DNA from: Tubulanus polymorphus
Lineage: Eukaryota > Nemertea > Palaeonemertea > Tubulaniformes > Tubulanidae
NCBI RefSeq assembly: GCF_964204645.1
Contig: NC_134032.1
Span: 4,244,916-4,308,915 of the forward strand
DNA: 64,000 nt
Direction: 5' to 3'
In this document: positions 11,371 to 22,851 of the stretch, in pieces
Numbering within the stretch: the stretch's first letter is position 1
How the letters are laid out: every line of letters starts with the position of its first letter
Notes under the pieces: generated by a model
What the model saw: only the letters and a program-made list of their open reading frames with translations
Told to the model about the DNA's origin: nothing
Databases searched by the model: none
Program-made: the position numbers and the translations under genes

Positions 11371-12351
11371 ATGAACGGTAGCGAAGTAACGAGAACGAAT
11401 CGAGTAGGTCACTACATACTGGGATTGGGTGGCATTGTTTTAGTGATATTCGGCACTGTAGGCAACATCCTCAGTATTGTCGTTCTAAAAAGAACGGCGC
11501 CGCGTGGCAGCAAAATGTCATCTACGATTCTAATGTTATGTTGTCTGGCGATTATCGACACGATCACACTCGATCACGGTCTTCTTCGTCTAGTTATTCA
11601 CTATAACGCTTTACTTGCACATCCTGGAACATCAGGATTCGATATTCGTAAACATCTAGGTGCTACTGTTAGCGCGTTCACGTGTCCCATCTCCGCGTTT
11701 CTGGCCATATTTTCGTTGCACGCGGGCTCTTTGTTAATCGTCATCTTGACGCTTGAAAGATTTTGTTGTGTCACGTTTCCGTTGAAGGCTTCGACGGTAG
11801 CAACTCGCCGAAATTCCGCATTAGGGATGTTGTCCGTTGTGATAGCCACGACCTTTATCGACGGCCATATTCTGTTTGGTGTCCGGTATATGAAACGCCC
11901 CCCGCTACTCGGCTATCACTGCCAAACAGTCTCCGATTCATATAAATATTTCTACATCAATGTATTCGTTTGGATGGACTTAATGTTCGGCGCTCTCTGC
12001 CCCTTCTTAATTATCACGAGTATGAACGCCGCCATCATCCGACGACTCATATCAGCCTCGTCACAACGACAGACGATTTCCAAATCAGAAACATCTTCGA
12101 AAGCAGAAAATAACACGACCAAAACGTTACTAGCAATTAGCATCGTATTCATCGTTACGACGATGCCTGATAAGGCTTTACGTGTTTACAGTGATCGAAA
12201 CAACGGGGCATTTTATGGCGGATTCGTTGAGGTTTTGGGGCCGCTCTTGCGGCTACTGGAGTACACGAACAGTGCTATCAATTTCGTTCTGTACATGCTG
12301 TGCGGTTCGAGATTTAGACGGGAATTTGCAAAAATGTTCGAACAGAAATGA
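11371..12351 (+). CDS. Class A (rhodopsin-like) G-protein-coupled receptor, single exon
   Basis: An uninterrupted 326-codon frame. TM1 spans about residues 15-39 with the GN pair (31-32). TM2 has LCCLAIIDTITLDH. The TM3 cysteine is C106, expected to bond with the Cys in extracellular loop 2 (GYHCQTV). The DRY position at the end of TM3 reads LERF (129-132), keeping the arginine but not Asp-Arg-Tyr. TM7 has NFVLY (304-308) in place of NPxxY, followed by a basic helix 8 (CGSRFRREF). An NGS glycosylation site lies at residues 2-4. It should sit in the plasma membrane and couple to G proteins. Such intronless divergent receptors with peptide-receptor-like TM3 are common expansions in marine invertebrates; the ligand cannot be told. 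The ATG at 11371 gives a short extracellular N-terminus, usual for the class. Confidence 0.85.
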   Translation: MNGSEVTRTNRVGHYILGLGGIVLVIFGTVGNILSIVVLKRTAPRGSKMSSTILMLCCLAIIDTITLDHGLLRLVIHYNALLAHPGTSGFDIRKHLGATVSAFTCPISAFLAIFSLHAGSLLIVILTLERFCCVTFPLKASTVATRRNSALGMLSVVIATTFIDGHILFGVRYMKRPPLLGYHCQTVSDSYKYFYINVFVWMDLMFGALCPFLIITSMNAAIIRRLISASSQRQTISKSETSSKAENNTTKTLLAISIVFIVTTMPDKALRVYSDRNNGAFYGGFVEVLGPLLRLLEYTNSAINFVLYMLCGSRFRREFAKMFEQK

Positions 12352-13344
12352 CCACTATTTGTAACGCCCGAATCAGAAATTTAACGTTGAAAATAAATGG
12401 TCACAGCCAGACGAGACAAACGTAAATCCTTTACAATATGATTTTCTCCTTCTAGATTTTGACACATGAAACGACAATATTAGACAGTAATGGACTCTTT
12501 GTCCTATCCTTCTTCAAAATTAAATTTCCGAATAGAAATTCCATATTTCGAGACACGTGCATAGACTCAAACATCCCACGTTTTCTAGGACAAAGTTCTA
12601 GGATAAAATGAATGAATCAGATAGAGATATAAATCAATGAAAAGTTCTCAATCAAAAGCTAAATAATCTTTTTGTTAAGCGATTTTCAGCATTTTTCCAG
12701 CTATATTAGGTACACACAATAGATATTATACATTGTACGTCAATTAAAGGTATCATCCGTATCATGTCGTTTTCACCACTTGTAGTTTACTTCTCTATGT
12801 CAAAGCTGTTTCAATTTAAATGAACAGCGGCCCAATTTCACAACACATGAAGTCGCACTACCGAATGAAGGAGACATAAATAACGAGAGAGATTATAAAC
12901 CCAGGGCAATATACACAATTTGTTACGTGAAAGGGATACACTGAATAATCAGGAATTCCTCAGCAAATAATAATAAGATAATGAACTAATAATCAAATTT
13001 TGAAATAAAAACCAAATACCCAATAATAATAATTTATGTAATAACTTCAAAAAAGATGAAAATAATACGATAGTAAGTCAAATCCATTCAATGTGACCGC
13101 AAAATGTTGTTTCAAAAAGCCTTCTCTAATATCAATATCTTCTCTTCTCTGAGTGTTACTAATACATAATTTTAATTTCATAGTGTTAGTACGGCTAAGG
13201 AAAAATTCAGTTTTTTGAAAAACTTAACATTCGGAGACTCGCTATGAACTAATTCATCGATTTTGTAAAAGTTATACATAGAAACTTTATGTCATATCCT
13301 AATGTCGGATTTCGTGGACAATCTTGTAAACTTTGGCAATCGGC
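12352..13344. other. No gene recognised
   Basis: AT-rich downstream flank of the GPCR. Nothing beyond short frames and A-rich tracts. Confidence 0.45.
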
Positions 13345-13468
13345 GGTGTTGTCATAACACGGAACAACAGAATCGCGGAATTAAAAAAACAGGGAATTTC
13401 TTCATTTTCGCTATAAAGAGTACCGTGTTTTCCCGTGGGGATACCCATTGTCGGACAAGGCACCGGAC
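13345..13468 (+). repeat. Left arm of a dispersed inverted repeat pair
   Basis: The reverse complement of this segment matches 14118-14243 through CTTGTCCGACA, CCCACGGGAAAA, AAATGAAGAAATTC, CGCGATTC and TGATAACACCG. The two arms are about 650 bp apart. A GGTTCGAATCC word, the consensus of a tRNA B box, lies just right of this arm (13487-13497) but no A box or cloverleaf is visible. Confidence 0.6.
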
Positions 13469-14117
13469 CGATCGATGCACTGTTAGGTTCGAATCCCATT
13501 ATTTGCAGGCTATTTTATCGGAAATAAGTTGACCCGTTGACTGGCTGTCTGCTGCTACCCGCAGCAGCAGACCGAATCAAATAGGAGAAAGGGACAACCT
13601 AGACAAACATCGGTTATCGAGGTTAGTCGACTTTTTGCAAACTTCAGAACGAATATTGTCAGTCGAATTTGAGCACGTTCGCGGTAGGTCGGGCCGTATT
13701 TCTACGTGGTTGCAAACATGAGATTCTAAGACCAAACAAGTACCGATTTAGTACCAATAAGATACTTATTATTTGATCCAAATATTCAGTTCGTAGGACC
13801 AAATATGAAATAGCAGTCATTAAGAAAACATCTTAAAAAACGAAACCATTTTATAATTTCTAATATCATTTAGTTTCCATAAACGTTCCCAGATTCACTA
13901 CTTTTGCTTATAACAATGTAGAAACACAACACGCATGAATAATCCTAAAACCAGAATGAAATATACATAACGTCTATTTATTCATTTACCAACATTTCAT
14001 TTGATTCCTTCAGTATAGTACAATACGGCGATACTCTGCATCACAGATTAAGTAGTTGACTGGCGATATAATGAATCATCACAAAGGCCTACTGGTACCC
14101 GTTTATGAAAACATGTG

Positions 14118-14243
14118 TCCGATGCCTTGTCCGACAGTGGGTAACCCCACGGGAAAACCCGATTACTATTTATAGTGAAAATGAAGAAATTCTGTGTTTT
14201 TGAAAGATCCCGCGATTCCGTCGTTCCGTGAAATGATAACACC
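14118..14243 (-). repeat. Right arm of the inverted repeat pair
   Basis: Reverse-complement partner of 13345-13468, with several indels. The arms may be two independent insertions of one short repeat family in opposite orientation, or the ends of a larger element whose core is 13469-14117. The core has no coding frame I can recognise. Confidence 0.6.
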
Positions 14244-14967
14244 GGGCAATCGGTATGGTTTCCAGGGGGTGGCGAGATACGAAGCATGCACCGAAGATTG
14301 CTCGAATGAATGCAGGCCGAGTAGATTGTGTCATATTTCAGGATCTTCCACACGTACTTCGCTGGTAGATTCCCGTTACACCATTACACGAAGCACACTG
14401 CATTCGAAATTGAATTCTAAATCTAGGTGGTCCATATATTTTCCACGGATGTTATACACCTGTGTGCCAGAATATCGGCATCCAAAACAATTGCCAAGGT
14501 ATTTCAACATCTATTCACCAGTAATACTGCACAAGGCAGACATGTTTATTAGTGTGACACAGTCCAATCTTGCCTATCAAAATCTTTATTTATATTACAT
14601 TAAAGTGTCGATAGTAGTACATATAAATGATTGTGACATTAGATGATGGCAGTGTGCACTTGTAGGGTTGTATTTCGAATAATTTACATCATTATCATTG
14701 TTAGGAAGATAGATGCAGCGATTACTAAATCTTTCGAACCATCTCCTCGTTTACAGGTTAAAACATCGGTCTTTCCGGTTCTGAGATGAATATGAAAATG
14801 TTAGCTAATGTTCGATGTAATGATTTTTCTTTTTGCGTATATTTACAATTATCTGTTCTTCGAGGTCCTGTATTTCAAATTTGATACCGGATAGACACCA
14901 GTTTGTGTTTATCGCATAAGATATCGCATTCGCAGCGTTGCTGTGAAGTAAGGTCCGTACTGTGCGA
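14244..14967. other. No confident gene
   Basis: The 150-codon plus-strand frame at 14194-14646 has no domain and unbiased composition. The minus strand from about 14950 may continue the degenerate frame described in the next entry. Confidence 0.3.
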
Positions 14968-15405
14968 TCAGTGATGATACCGGGATGGAAAATGTCTGTT
15001 GTGTTTATATAACCTTTTAAATTTTGCTGTAGATGTGCATGCCCTGATTAGCTCGTTCACCGTTGAAAAACCTTTGAATGTCGTCGACAGTAACAACAGC
15101 TGGCTGTTGGCTTTCTTTTCTACTGTGTGGATTTTGCAATGTGACTGCACAATGTATAATTCCATTGCTTAATCAGAAAATTTATGTTATTTGCAGTTTA
15201 AGAAGGCATCCATTTTTTGCTTCATTACAGCCTACATCACAAAGTTAGCACGATCTACCAAGTGGTCTTTGTCAATGCTTGCTATGATTTTCTCCAGCAA
15301 CGTGTGTAGTACTTTGTCACCCACGTTTTGCATAGTTTCGCTGGCGAGTTTTTGTCAAAGTTTTACCATAGGCCGCATCACCATTTCAATGTGACTTGCC
15401 CTTTT
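14968..15405 (-). pseudogene. Degenerate protein-coding frame of unknown family
   Basis: A single minus-strand frame runs from about 15405 to 14968, interrupted by roughly four stop codons, yet the peptides between them look like real protein: amphipathic stretches such as ETMQNVGDKVLHTLLEKII and VEKKANSQLLLLSTTFKGF. It begins right after a TTTGCAG acceptor-like sequence on that strand. I do not recognise the family. It lies 160 bp downstream of the broken GPCR on the same strand, but nothing else links them. It may be an old exon or a transposon relic. Confidence 0.4.
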
Positions 15406-15568
15406 ATCTGCAAATTATATCTCAATTATAGCTCAACATCTCTCTCCACGAGATATATACGCAAATCGGTTTTCAATCCATCTATAGTTCAAATTCCATC
15501 TAAAGTACAAACAACACACATCATTCTACAACACTACTTAATAATTGGACAGAGAATAACGATGATAA

Positions 15569-16440
15569 TCATTTCGACAAGTTTCTACAGGAAATAACTG
15601 CACCGAAATATTCACGAATTTCTCGTCCCAGTAAAAGATAAATGTAGAAATTAACGACATAGTTACAAATTTGGATATGGGTGCAGATATCAAACAGTAA
15701 TTGTTTTTGGTCCACAGGCATTGTTTGGAATGCTGTAATAGAGGTCGGAAGAGTGAATATTGCTAATGCGAGTGAAACTGTTACAAGCATAATTGTTGTA
15801 CGTTTTGCTTTTGTAGTTTTCTTGTCAGACGAAACCATTTTCGTACCTTTGAATAACTGAAATATGGTAACAGAATTTGATCACCGCTAAAGGCACAAAA
15901 TAAACATGAACGACAAATGTGGTGAAAAGTTTGGCTTGGTTAGAAATTTCTAAGTAGCATCCGGTAATTTTTTCCGAAAACTTTATTAATACGACTTGAA
16001 AAATACCCGCTACTAAAATATTCATGATGAATGATTACAATGACGCATCGGGCGAATCCAGGAGTACATATCAAACGAGATGTGAATGGGAAGAGCACAA
16101 CTGCCGCACGTTCAATAGATATCGCTACTATAAACCATGAACTGCAGGCAATCAAAAATGATATGACAAATTCATATATTTGACAGCTGATCAGTGAATT
16201 TATCAAGAGCGTAGCGTCCATAGCACTTATGTGAAGATGCCCGAAAACAAACTGTAAAACAGGCATCAGACTTAAACTGACGACAACCACAAAATCACTG
16301 ATTGACAAAACGATCAGATAGTTAGCGTAAGATAAACTGCGGAATCTGTGACTTATCATTATCAGGAAAGTAGCCGAATTTCCAAAAACGCCTAACAGTA
16401 GAAAGATAGGCAGAATGACCAGTGACGCGGTAGGTAGATG
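15569..16440 (-). pseudogene. Class A GPCR, frame-broken copy
   Basis: A rhodopsin-like receptor spread over three frames. From about 16440 to 15940 it gives TM1 with a GN pair (LLLGVFGNSATF), TM2 (YLIVLSISDFVVVVSL), the TM3 region and an IERAAVVLFPF end of TM3. A shift near 16000-16020 moves it to the frame giving TM4-TM5 (FTTFVVHVYFVPLAVI). A second shift near 15835 leads into a frame with a basic third loop (SDKKTTKAKRTT), TM6 and TM7 (NYVVNFYIYLLLGREIREYF, with NFYIY in the NPxxY position). The stop is at 15569. The N-terminus is unclear: the ATG near 16517 is in another frame. It differs much from the 11.4 kb receptor, so it is not a recent duplicate. Two or three indels suggest a pseudogene unless they are assembly errors. 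Confidence 0.72.
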
Positions 16441-18590
16441 CCAGACTTGTTCACGACAGATAAGATAGCGATATAGCTGTTATAAGGTCTCGCAATCTGC
16501 AAGAGAGTAGAATTCATTATTGATTGGATGCTTCGTTTAGATGCACGAATTGTCGTCTATTCAAGTGAATTATAAGAAAGGCGCATCTATATATTGATAC
16601 AATCTTTTGAATGAAAGCAGCCATTCAACAATTGTTCAGCCAGATTAAATTTACTCCCAATTTGACGCATAAATCAAAAATAAATTCCCAGATATCGAAC
16701 ACAAAACACTTAGATTCGTGAAATGCTTATCGTTTGAAGCGACGAATTTAATGGTTCTAGATCAGGAAGTTGGAATTGCATCGAGCTTGACGGGAAAACT
16801 TCTGAAATACGAACAAAAAACCGAAGTGATTAACGACTTTTACCAATTCGTGAACATTTGATCGCAATCAATGCCAAAATTAAGATGGCGTTTACACTGA
16901 CAAGCGTGAATGATACAAAACAGCTCCTGGGACCTTGACCTTCGACCTACAGGACCCGAAATGTAATCGGTTACTCGCAGTCTTTAGGATAACCCAATTA
17001 AAAAAATGTCACCAAATTATCTTAAACCATCCTTCCTAAGTGCGAGAATGAATGATTTTAGAGATTAGAGAAAATTTCAATTCTTGTGAAAATCGCAGTG
17101 AAACAATGCATCAATTGGCACGCAATTCACAAGTGGTAATCATTGACAACAGGCTACAGAGGAGCCATCGAACGACCTCGCAAAAGTAGAGAACTCAATA
17201 AGTAACGGAATAAGGAATAAGGAACACGTAACCAACTTTACTATGGTATAATAATAGTGAGATGAAGAGATACATAAAGATTGATGGTGATGTGATACTA
17301 GGACCCGGTCTGGAGACTGTGGATCCTTAGTAATCCACGGTCACAATATCTATATACAGTCATTGAGAGACGTTCATGTTTTACATTGTTTACTAGAAAA
17401 CCCTGAAAACAGTTTGATTGATAGAAATATCAGCTCCCGGATGGAGGTTACTCTTTCAAATGTTTAGATGTCGACACACGGGGACGCATGTTTATTTACT
17501 GTCACGAGACTCATAGATTGTTGTTTCTAACAGCTGAAGCGGAACTGATGGGATTTATCAATATAAAGGATTGTGTATATAAAGGATATAAAGGATCCGT
17601 GTGCTGGACGCTCGTGTGTTACTAGTGATGAACATGTATTACTATCGGCAAACTCTAATACTTATTACAGAGGAGCTGTTATTAGTATCAGATATAATGA
17701 TCACGTGTATAGAACTGAACCCCACAGACAGTATGATATGCGAGATACATAAAATGTGTGACAGTAACACTGTAGTTATTCACTGGGATAACAGTAATAA
17801 TCAGCACTCACTGAGACTCTACAATATAAACACTGTATTAACTCCCCCGATTTAGAATCGAAGTCTAAACCAGTTGTAGGGTTCCAGAACAGCGTGTATA
17901 CAATGAAATGCTACTCGCAGTCAGCCGGTCAAATGCTGCCCGGCTGTGAAAGGGCACCTTTGTCACAGAAAAGTTTGAATCTTTAGGGCAATCTAAGTCA
18001 CTTTGGGGCACCAAATCTATGCATCCACAAAACATGACATTTTGACATGTTAATGGAAAATCATTCATAAAAATAAGAAGTTTACCCATTTTCGATTATT
18101 CAAATTGGCTATTCAAATTTACTTCTATAACAAGAACTTGAAAAATAGTAGGGCAATCGTGGGTACCGCGGTAGAAGCGGACTGGATCAGCCCCTGATTT
18201 GTCACCAACGCAGAAATCACGCACCTTGTATTTCTAAAAGATAGAGTTGTTTTGAAACATAACCTTGACTTAAGAAAGGGAACACGATTGTCTACTTAAC
18301 GCAGGTAGTTTGTTAGGTATGATGATAATTACCTGGCAGAATTGTCAACATTTTTGTAAATAGGTCCCCGGCCCGTGAGGCCATTTAGAACATCTTATAA
18401 GGAACACGGCCTGTAATTATTACAAGTACGCGCCGTGCGTGCTCCAGTCCATAGTACAGTCAAGTTAAAGACTGTTTTTCTGTTACGAAACTCCCGGTTT
18501 TGCGACGATTTCTCAAAAACAGAAATAGGCCATGATATCCTCAAAGAACTCAACTATTATGATTCATTAATAGAGAGGGGCCATAATACT
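16441..18590. other. No gene recognised
   Basis: Long stretch without supported features. The frame 17601-17855 (84 codons, plus) is open but matches no family I know. The short frames around 18435 are not convincing. Confidence 0.4.
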
Positions 18591-18594
18591 ATCA

Positions 18595-18705
18595 AGGAGA
18601 GTTTAAGCTCATTTAGGGTCTATAACCAATCTAACAACTTAGAACCAGTTTAAGCTCATTTTGGTTCTATAAGGCATCTGACAACTAAAGACCAGTCTTA
18701 AGGTC
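18595..18705. repeat. Two-copy tandem repeat of about 52 bp
   Basis: Two adjacent units begin GTTTAAGCTCATTT and run through GGTYTATAA, ATCTRACAACT and ACCAGT. Confidence 0.55.
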
Positions 18706-19059
18706 TAATACTATTGTTCAACTTAAATCCTAACTTTTCTTTGAATTGGGTCTGGTTCTTCAGTTTCCAGAACTTCAAATGAATTTGTTTCTTCTTATAT
18801 TTCAACCCCGTGAAAAGTTGTCTTAATTCGACTCATTAAAACATTGCAAATGAATTTTAGGCTAGAAAAAAATGATACTGGTTTTCTCTGTCTGCTGGGC
18901 TTAAAAGCTCTGCTGAGCTTTGACCCGGCCGGCCGCTGATCCTATGTGTCCATTTATTGCGGTTATAATTAGTCAAAGAATACGTCATATAACCGATGCG
19001 GATACCTACGGATAATTTTTTCAACTCGTCGTAATGTCTTCATATTTGGTTTATACATT

Positions 19060-20505
19060 TATCTACCCTAGGTACATCTTCAGCCTACAAACTGGCTCTG
19101 TCAGATTAAAGATGGCCGACTGGCAGCCATTGTTGTTCGCCAAAATCAGCACTTTTGAAACATTTTCGAAGTTTTCGAGGAAAATTCTGAAGACGCTTTG
19201 ATCATTTACCTTGATTGTTCATATGTATTTGAATCCCCCAATGGCATGAGAAAGATTGGGTTGATCGGACTCAAGATGGCTGTCCTGTGACCTTTTTGTG
19301 CCCAAAATGTCAAGTTTGGCCTGAATTCTAAATCCTGTAGCTTCCTAATGGTTTGCAATTTTTAATTGCAATTTGTGATGGGTATTCTTTGGAAAGGGAT
19401 GTTTTATACCCAAGATAGATATATTTGATCAGGCAATTATGACACATTTGGCGGCCATCTTGGTGTCATCAGTACTCATTTGTAGGTGGAAAAAAGTTTT
19501 TCCACATTATATTCATACGGTTTAAGCACATTGTTACCACAATCAAATGGAAAGTTGTAGCTCATGACATGATGTATGATCGTGGTGAGTTTCAAGGGCA
19601 TTGGTTTTTGTATATGGCCACCAGGGGGCGTTGAACAATGCAATAACTTGTATATTATATTCGTACCTATGGTCCTACCACAATCATGGGATACCGGCAA
19701 CACCAGATGGCGCAACAAAACACTGGGTTACTCGTGATGAAAATCAGTTCATTTGCGGTGAAATTTGAACATTATTTTAACCTTCCAAACCCGGAAATTA
19801 TCAAACGAGTCATCGAATTGATATGAGATTTCCTTTATCTCCCAGTATATGGTATTGATTTCACTGAATATTGATTTACTAGTCAGATAATTTGAAGTTT
19901 ATAGAAATGTAGAAGAAATTGAAGCGCGGTAGCCCAGTGCTACTAGCGATCCTGGCGGATTATCACTGAATCTTCGCTTCCCTCAGTAGCCTTGCCGGTA
20001 TCCCATTGGAAAATTGTAGCTCATGACATTCTCTATGATCGTGGTGAGTTTCAAGGTCATTGGTTTTTGCATGTGGCCACCAGGTCGCGGTGAACAATGC
20101 CATAACTTAGTATTTCTTTATTATTTTCGTATATATGCATATTTTGTAACCACAATCAATCGGAAAGTTGTAGCTCATGACATTGTCTATGATTGTGGTA
20201 AGTTCCAAGGACATTAATTATTCTATATAGTCACTAGGGGGTATTGAATAGTAGAATAACTTAGTATTTCCTTATTATATTGGTACCTAGGCCTATTTTG
20301 TTTCCATGACCAATTGCAAAGTTGTAGCTCATGACATGTTCTATGAATATGGTGAGTTTCAAGGTCATTGGGCTTCGCATATGGTCACCAGGGGCGTTGA
20401 ATAGTAGAATAAATTAGTATTCCCATATCATATTAGTAACTAGCCATATTTTTTACCACAATAAATTGTTAGATTGTTGAGCATCTGAAACCACTTCCCA
20501 AGAAT
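19060..20505 (+). repeat. Dispersed noncoding repeat family A, with internal 153-bp tandem units
   Basis: This segment is the reverse complement of much of 41165-42404. Shared landmarks in order are AGATGGCCGACTKGCAGCC, CTGAAGACGCTTTGATCA, CAAGATGGCYGTCCT, GCGGCCATCTTGGTGTCA, then repeated units containing AAGTTGTAGCTCATGACAT, GTGAGTTTCAAGGTCATTGG and CACCAGGGGG. The CACCAGG word recurs at about 19619, 20078, 20231 and 20384: 153-bp spacing apart from one interval enlarged by an inserted MITE. There is no coding frame. The family could be a non-autonomous DNA transposon carrying satellite units; that is an inference. Confidence 0.7.
19688..20004. mobile_element. Nested MITE with perfect 13-bp inverted ends and AT duplication
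   Basis: Ends are GGGATACCGGCAA and TTGCCGGTATCCC, exact inverted copies. Flanking AT on both sides (19686-19687, 20005-20006) is single in the sister units of repeat family A, so the pre-insertion site can be read directly. Length 317 bp, no coding frame. A 2-bp AT duplication fits ISL2EU-like or similar superfamilies; the assignment is tentative. Confidence 0.75.
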
Positions 20506-20514
20506 TTAGTCCCA

Positions 20515-20720
20515 GCTGGCTATTTTGCGTCCACTTTTCGTCCGTTATAGCGTTTGTCCGTCCGTAGACAGAATCCAGTTATTTTGGGATGTTTTGAAGA
20601 CACTCCAATGGATTGTCCTGATATTTGGTTTATACATGTATCGGGCATACTCATTACTCCGAAGTCGCATTACTTCGAAATTGCGTTTAATGCCCAAAAC
20701 GGTCAAGATCTCCTCATTTG
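20515..20720 (+). repeat. Family A left-end fragment, copy 1
   Basis: Begins with TTTAGTCCCAGCTGGCTATT, then GTCCGTCCGTAGACAG, CACTCCAATGGATTGTCCTG and ACTCCGAAGT. It nearly repeats at 21106-21275 and corresponds to the right end (reverse complement) of the 42.4 kb copy. The short open frames here are incidental. Confidence 0.6.
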
Positions 20721-20771
20721 AATACCGCGCACTCGCCAGTAAGTTACGTCGGATCATTGCCGTGCTGGGAT

Positions 20772-21003
20772 ATTTTCAAAGCTCGTGTGTCAGATGATTC
20801 TGCTTAAGAGAGTAATGATGGACCACGATAAATGGGGGTATTTTATACAATGATTTTCAGACGGTTCAAGAGGCTTATTTCTACAGAACGTCCGAAAGTT
20901 CACTTCAACCATCTGCTGTGGACCGCGTGGAATAAATGTAAATTATTGCTGCATACAAAATGAATGGTTGTATACAGTATGACCGGTCAGAATTCAAAAT
21001 CAA
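20772..21003 (-). repeat. Inverted copy of the promoter region of the 23 kb peptide gene
   Basis: Reverse complement of 22852-23075, including GGTCATAC, TTTTGTATGCAGCAATAAT, a GTATAAAATACCCCC-like TATA region and the 5' UTR up to CACGAGCTTTGAA, where similarity ends abruptly. The coding exons are not part of this copy. It therefore has a promoter and leader but no gene. Confidence 0.65.
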
Positions 21004-21105
21004 CAACACCTCATTTACATACATTTATTCAACGTGTCCACAACATATTGTCGAAGTGAACTTTCTGACTTTTGGGTAGACATAAGCCTCTTAAACTGTC
21101 CGAGA

Positions 21106-21275
21106 ATGGTCCCGGCGGGTTATTGCGTCAACTTTCTTCCGTCCGTAGACGGTATCCAGTTATTTTGGGAAGTTTTGAAGACACTCCAATGGATTGTCCT
21201 GATATTTGGTTTATACATGTATCGGGGCATACTCATTACTCCGAAGTCCCATTACTCTGAAATCGCGTTTATAGG
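21106..21275 (+). repeat. Family A left-end fragment, copy 2
   Basis: Direct repeat of 20515-20720 lacking some internal bases. It starts after a second short piece (21048-21100) resembling the GTCGAAGTGAACTTTC part of the peptide-gene upstream region. Confidence 0.6.
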
Positions 21276-21521
21276 GATCAATATCAATCACGATATCGAT
21301 GAAAATTATTAGAGGGGTTCATTGAAATTCATCCGTTCAATCAATGTGTATTGATGAAGTATTCAAGTTTGCAATATGTAAGTATTATTTAAACTTGATT
21401 GCAGTGTTAAGTTGATGGACCCCCTCGAATAGCCCGCTTACTAGAGAAATAGGGTTTTGTCGCTAAAGATTATAATTCCTTTATTCAAGTATTGGAATTA
21501 AATTGTATATTGATGACTTAT

Positions 21522-21895
21522 GTACGGAAGCCCCTAGGTGACATACTGGATAATTTTTCACAACTTCGACTTGTTAAGTCGAATTTCGACTTATTATCTC
21601 GAAATTAGACATAATAAGTTGGAATTCGACAGAATAATTTTGAATTTCGACTTAATCAGTCGAATTTCGAGTTAATTATGTAGAATTTCGAGTTTTCTTT
21701 TCATGTCAAATTTCGTGTTATTCTCATGTAGACTCATTATCTCGAAATTAGACTTAAAAATAACTCGAAATTCGACATAAAAATAAGTCGAATTTCGACA
21801 TAACTAACTCGAAATTCGAGTTAATTAACTCGAAATTCGACATAAGTCGGATTTGAGAAATAGTCATCTCGTATGTCACCTAGGGGCTTCCGTAC
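21522..21895. mobile_element. MITE with 25-bp inverted ends and an interior of TCGAAATTCGA-type palindromes
   Basis: The two 25-base ends (21522-21546 and 21871-21895) are perfect inverted copies starting GTACGGAAGCCCCTAGG. CTTATG is found on both sides and may be the target duplication. The interior, 21570-21845, is built almost only from variants of TCGAAATTCGA, TCGAATTTCGA and AACTCGAA joined by TTAATTA/ACATAA spacers, many of them self-complementary. No coding frame. Confidence 0.75.
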
Positions 21896-21935
21896 TTATG
21901 ATATGGTCCATACGGTAAAAATATCCCTATATGAA

Positions 21936-22415
21936 GAAAAATGTCCCGGTCTATCATTACTGATTTAGAATAAATTTCACATCAAAATAACACCAGAGAA
22001 CAAACTTGGTACCGTAATTGTGTAAATAGCACATTAACCATAAACAAATTCATTGAGTAACCATGAGAATTGTAGGCCTAGGATTTTGATATCGATTAAT
22101 TTTGCCTATTGAGAACATGTGAACTCATTACATGATACGTCTTATTTATGAAGATTTTACTGTTGAATTGAATGCGCAGTTGCTAAATTACATAACATTA
22201 ATGGAGAAAATAATGAAACGTTATAAAGTAAATGCAGAGTTACTTGAATTAATGAATACATCAAAAATTAACAAGTAAATCAAAGTAGAGCTATTATTTG
22301 TTATGAAATGTTTAAATTGTAAATTAAAATGAACTACCAAGTTAGTTCTCTGTGGTGTTATTATGGTGTGAAATTAACTAAAATACCAACTTAGTAATTT
22401 TTCCGGGGACATTTT
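21936..22415. mobile_element. Foldback element with about 100-bp inverted ends
   Basis: The left end (from 21936, AAAAATGTCCCGG) and right end (to 22415, CCGGGGACATTTTT) are inverted copies over roughly 100 bp, sharing AATTTCACA, AATAACACCA and AGAGAAC with AACTTGGTA between gaps. A related half copy is at 2115-2335. A short run of CCGGGGACATTTTT-like units continues to about 22490. Confidence 0.65.
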
Positions 22416-22851
22416 TCCCTGGGACATTTTTCCGGTGAGATTTTTTCGGGGACATATTTTCCGGGGACATTTTTTCCCGGGCATTTTACCTACATCTGGT
22501 TCACAACAATGGCCCTGCAGTCAAAATAACAAGTTGGCCGAATATAATTATCGGGGTCATTTTCCTAGCAACTAAATTTCATACAAATCTGTGTAAAAAT
22601 TGAAATCATAGTCTTCTTCATCGATATCGAATGAGCTAGTTTCCGGATCAACGCGTCGACTCGTGGTCAGAAATTAGTGTTGCTAAAAAGACATAAGTGA
22701 GGATGGCGCATTCTAGCTTCAGCCACATCTTACTTCTTACAGAAACCCTGTAAGATCTATGTAAAACTGTAAATTCTTTATTACTGATACGTTATTTGAT
22801 GGATAAAATATGCCGTTTTGCCGCGTGTGAATATATGAGATGTTGTTGATT

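Noticed and set aside
13487-13497. tRNA B-box word GGTTCGAATCC
   Set aside because: No A box at the right distance and no cloverleaf can be folded around it, so neither a tRNA gene nor a tRNA-derived SINE is supported.
17601-17855. 84-codon plus-strand frame
   Set aside because: No similarity to a known family, no splice sites or regulatory signals to support a gene.
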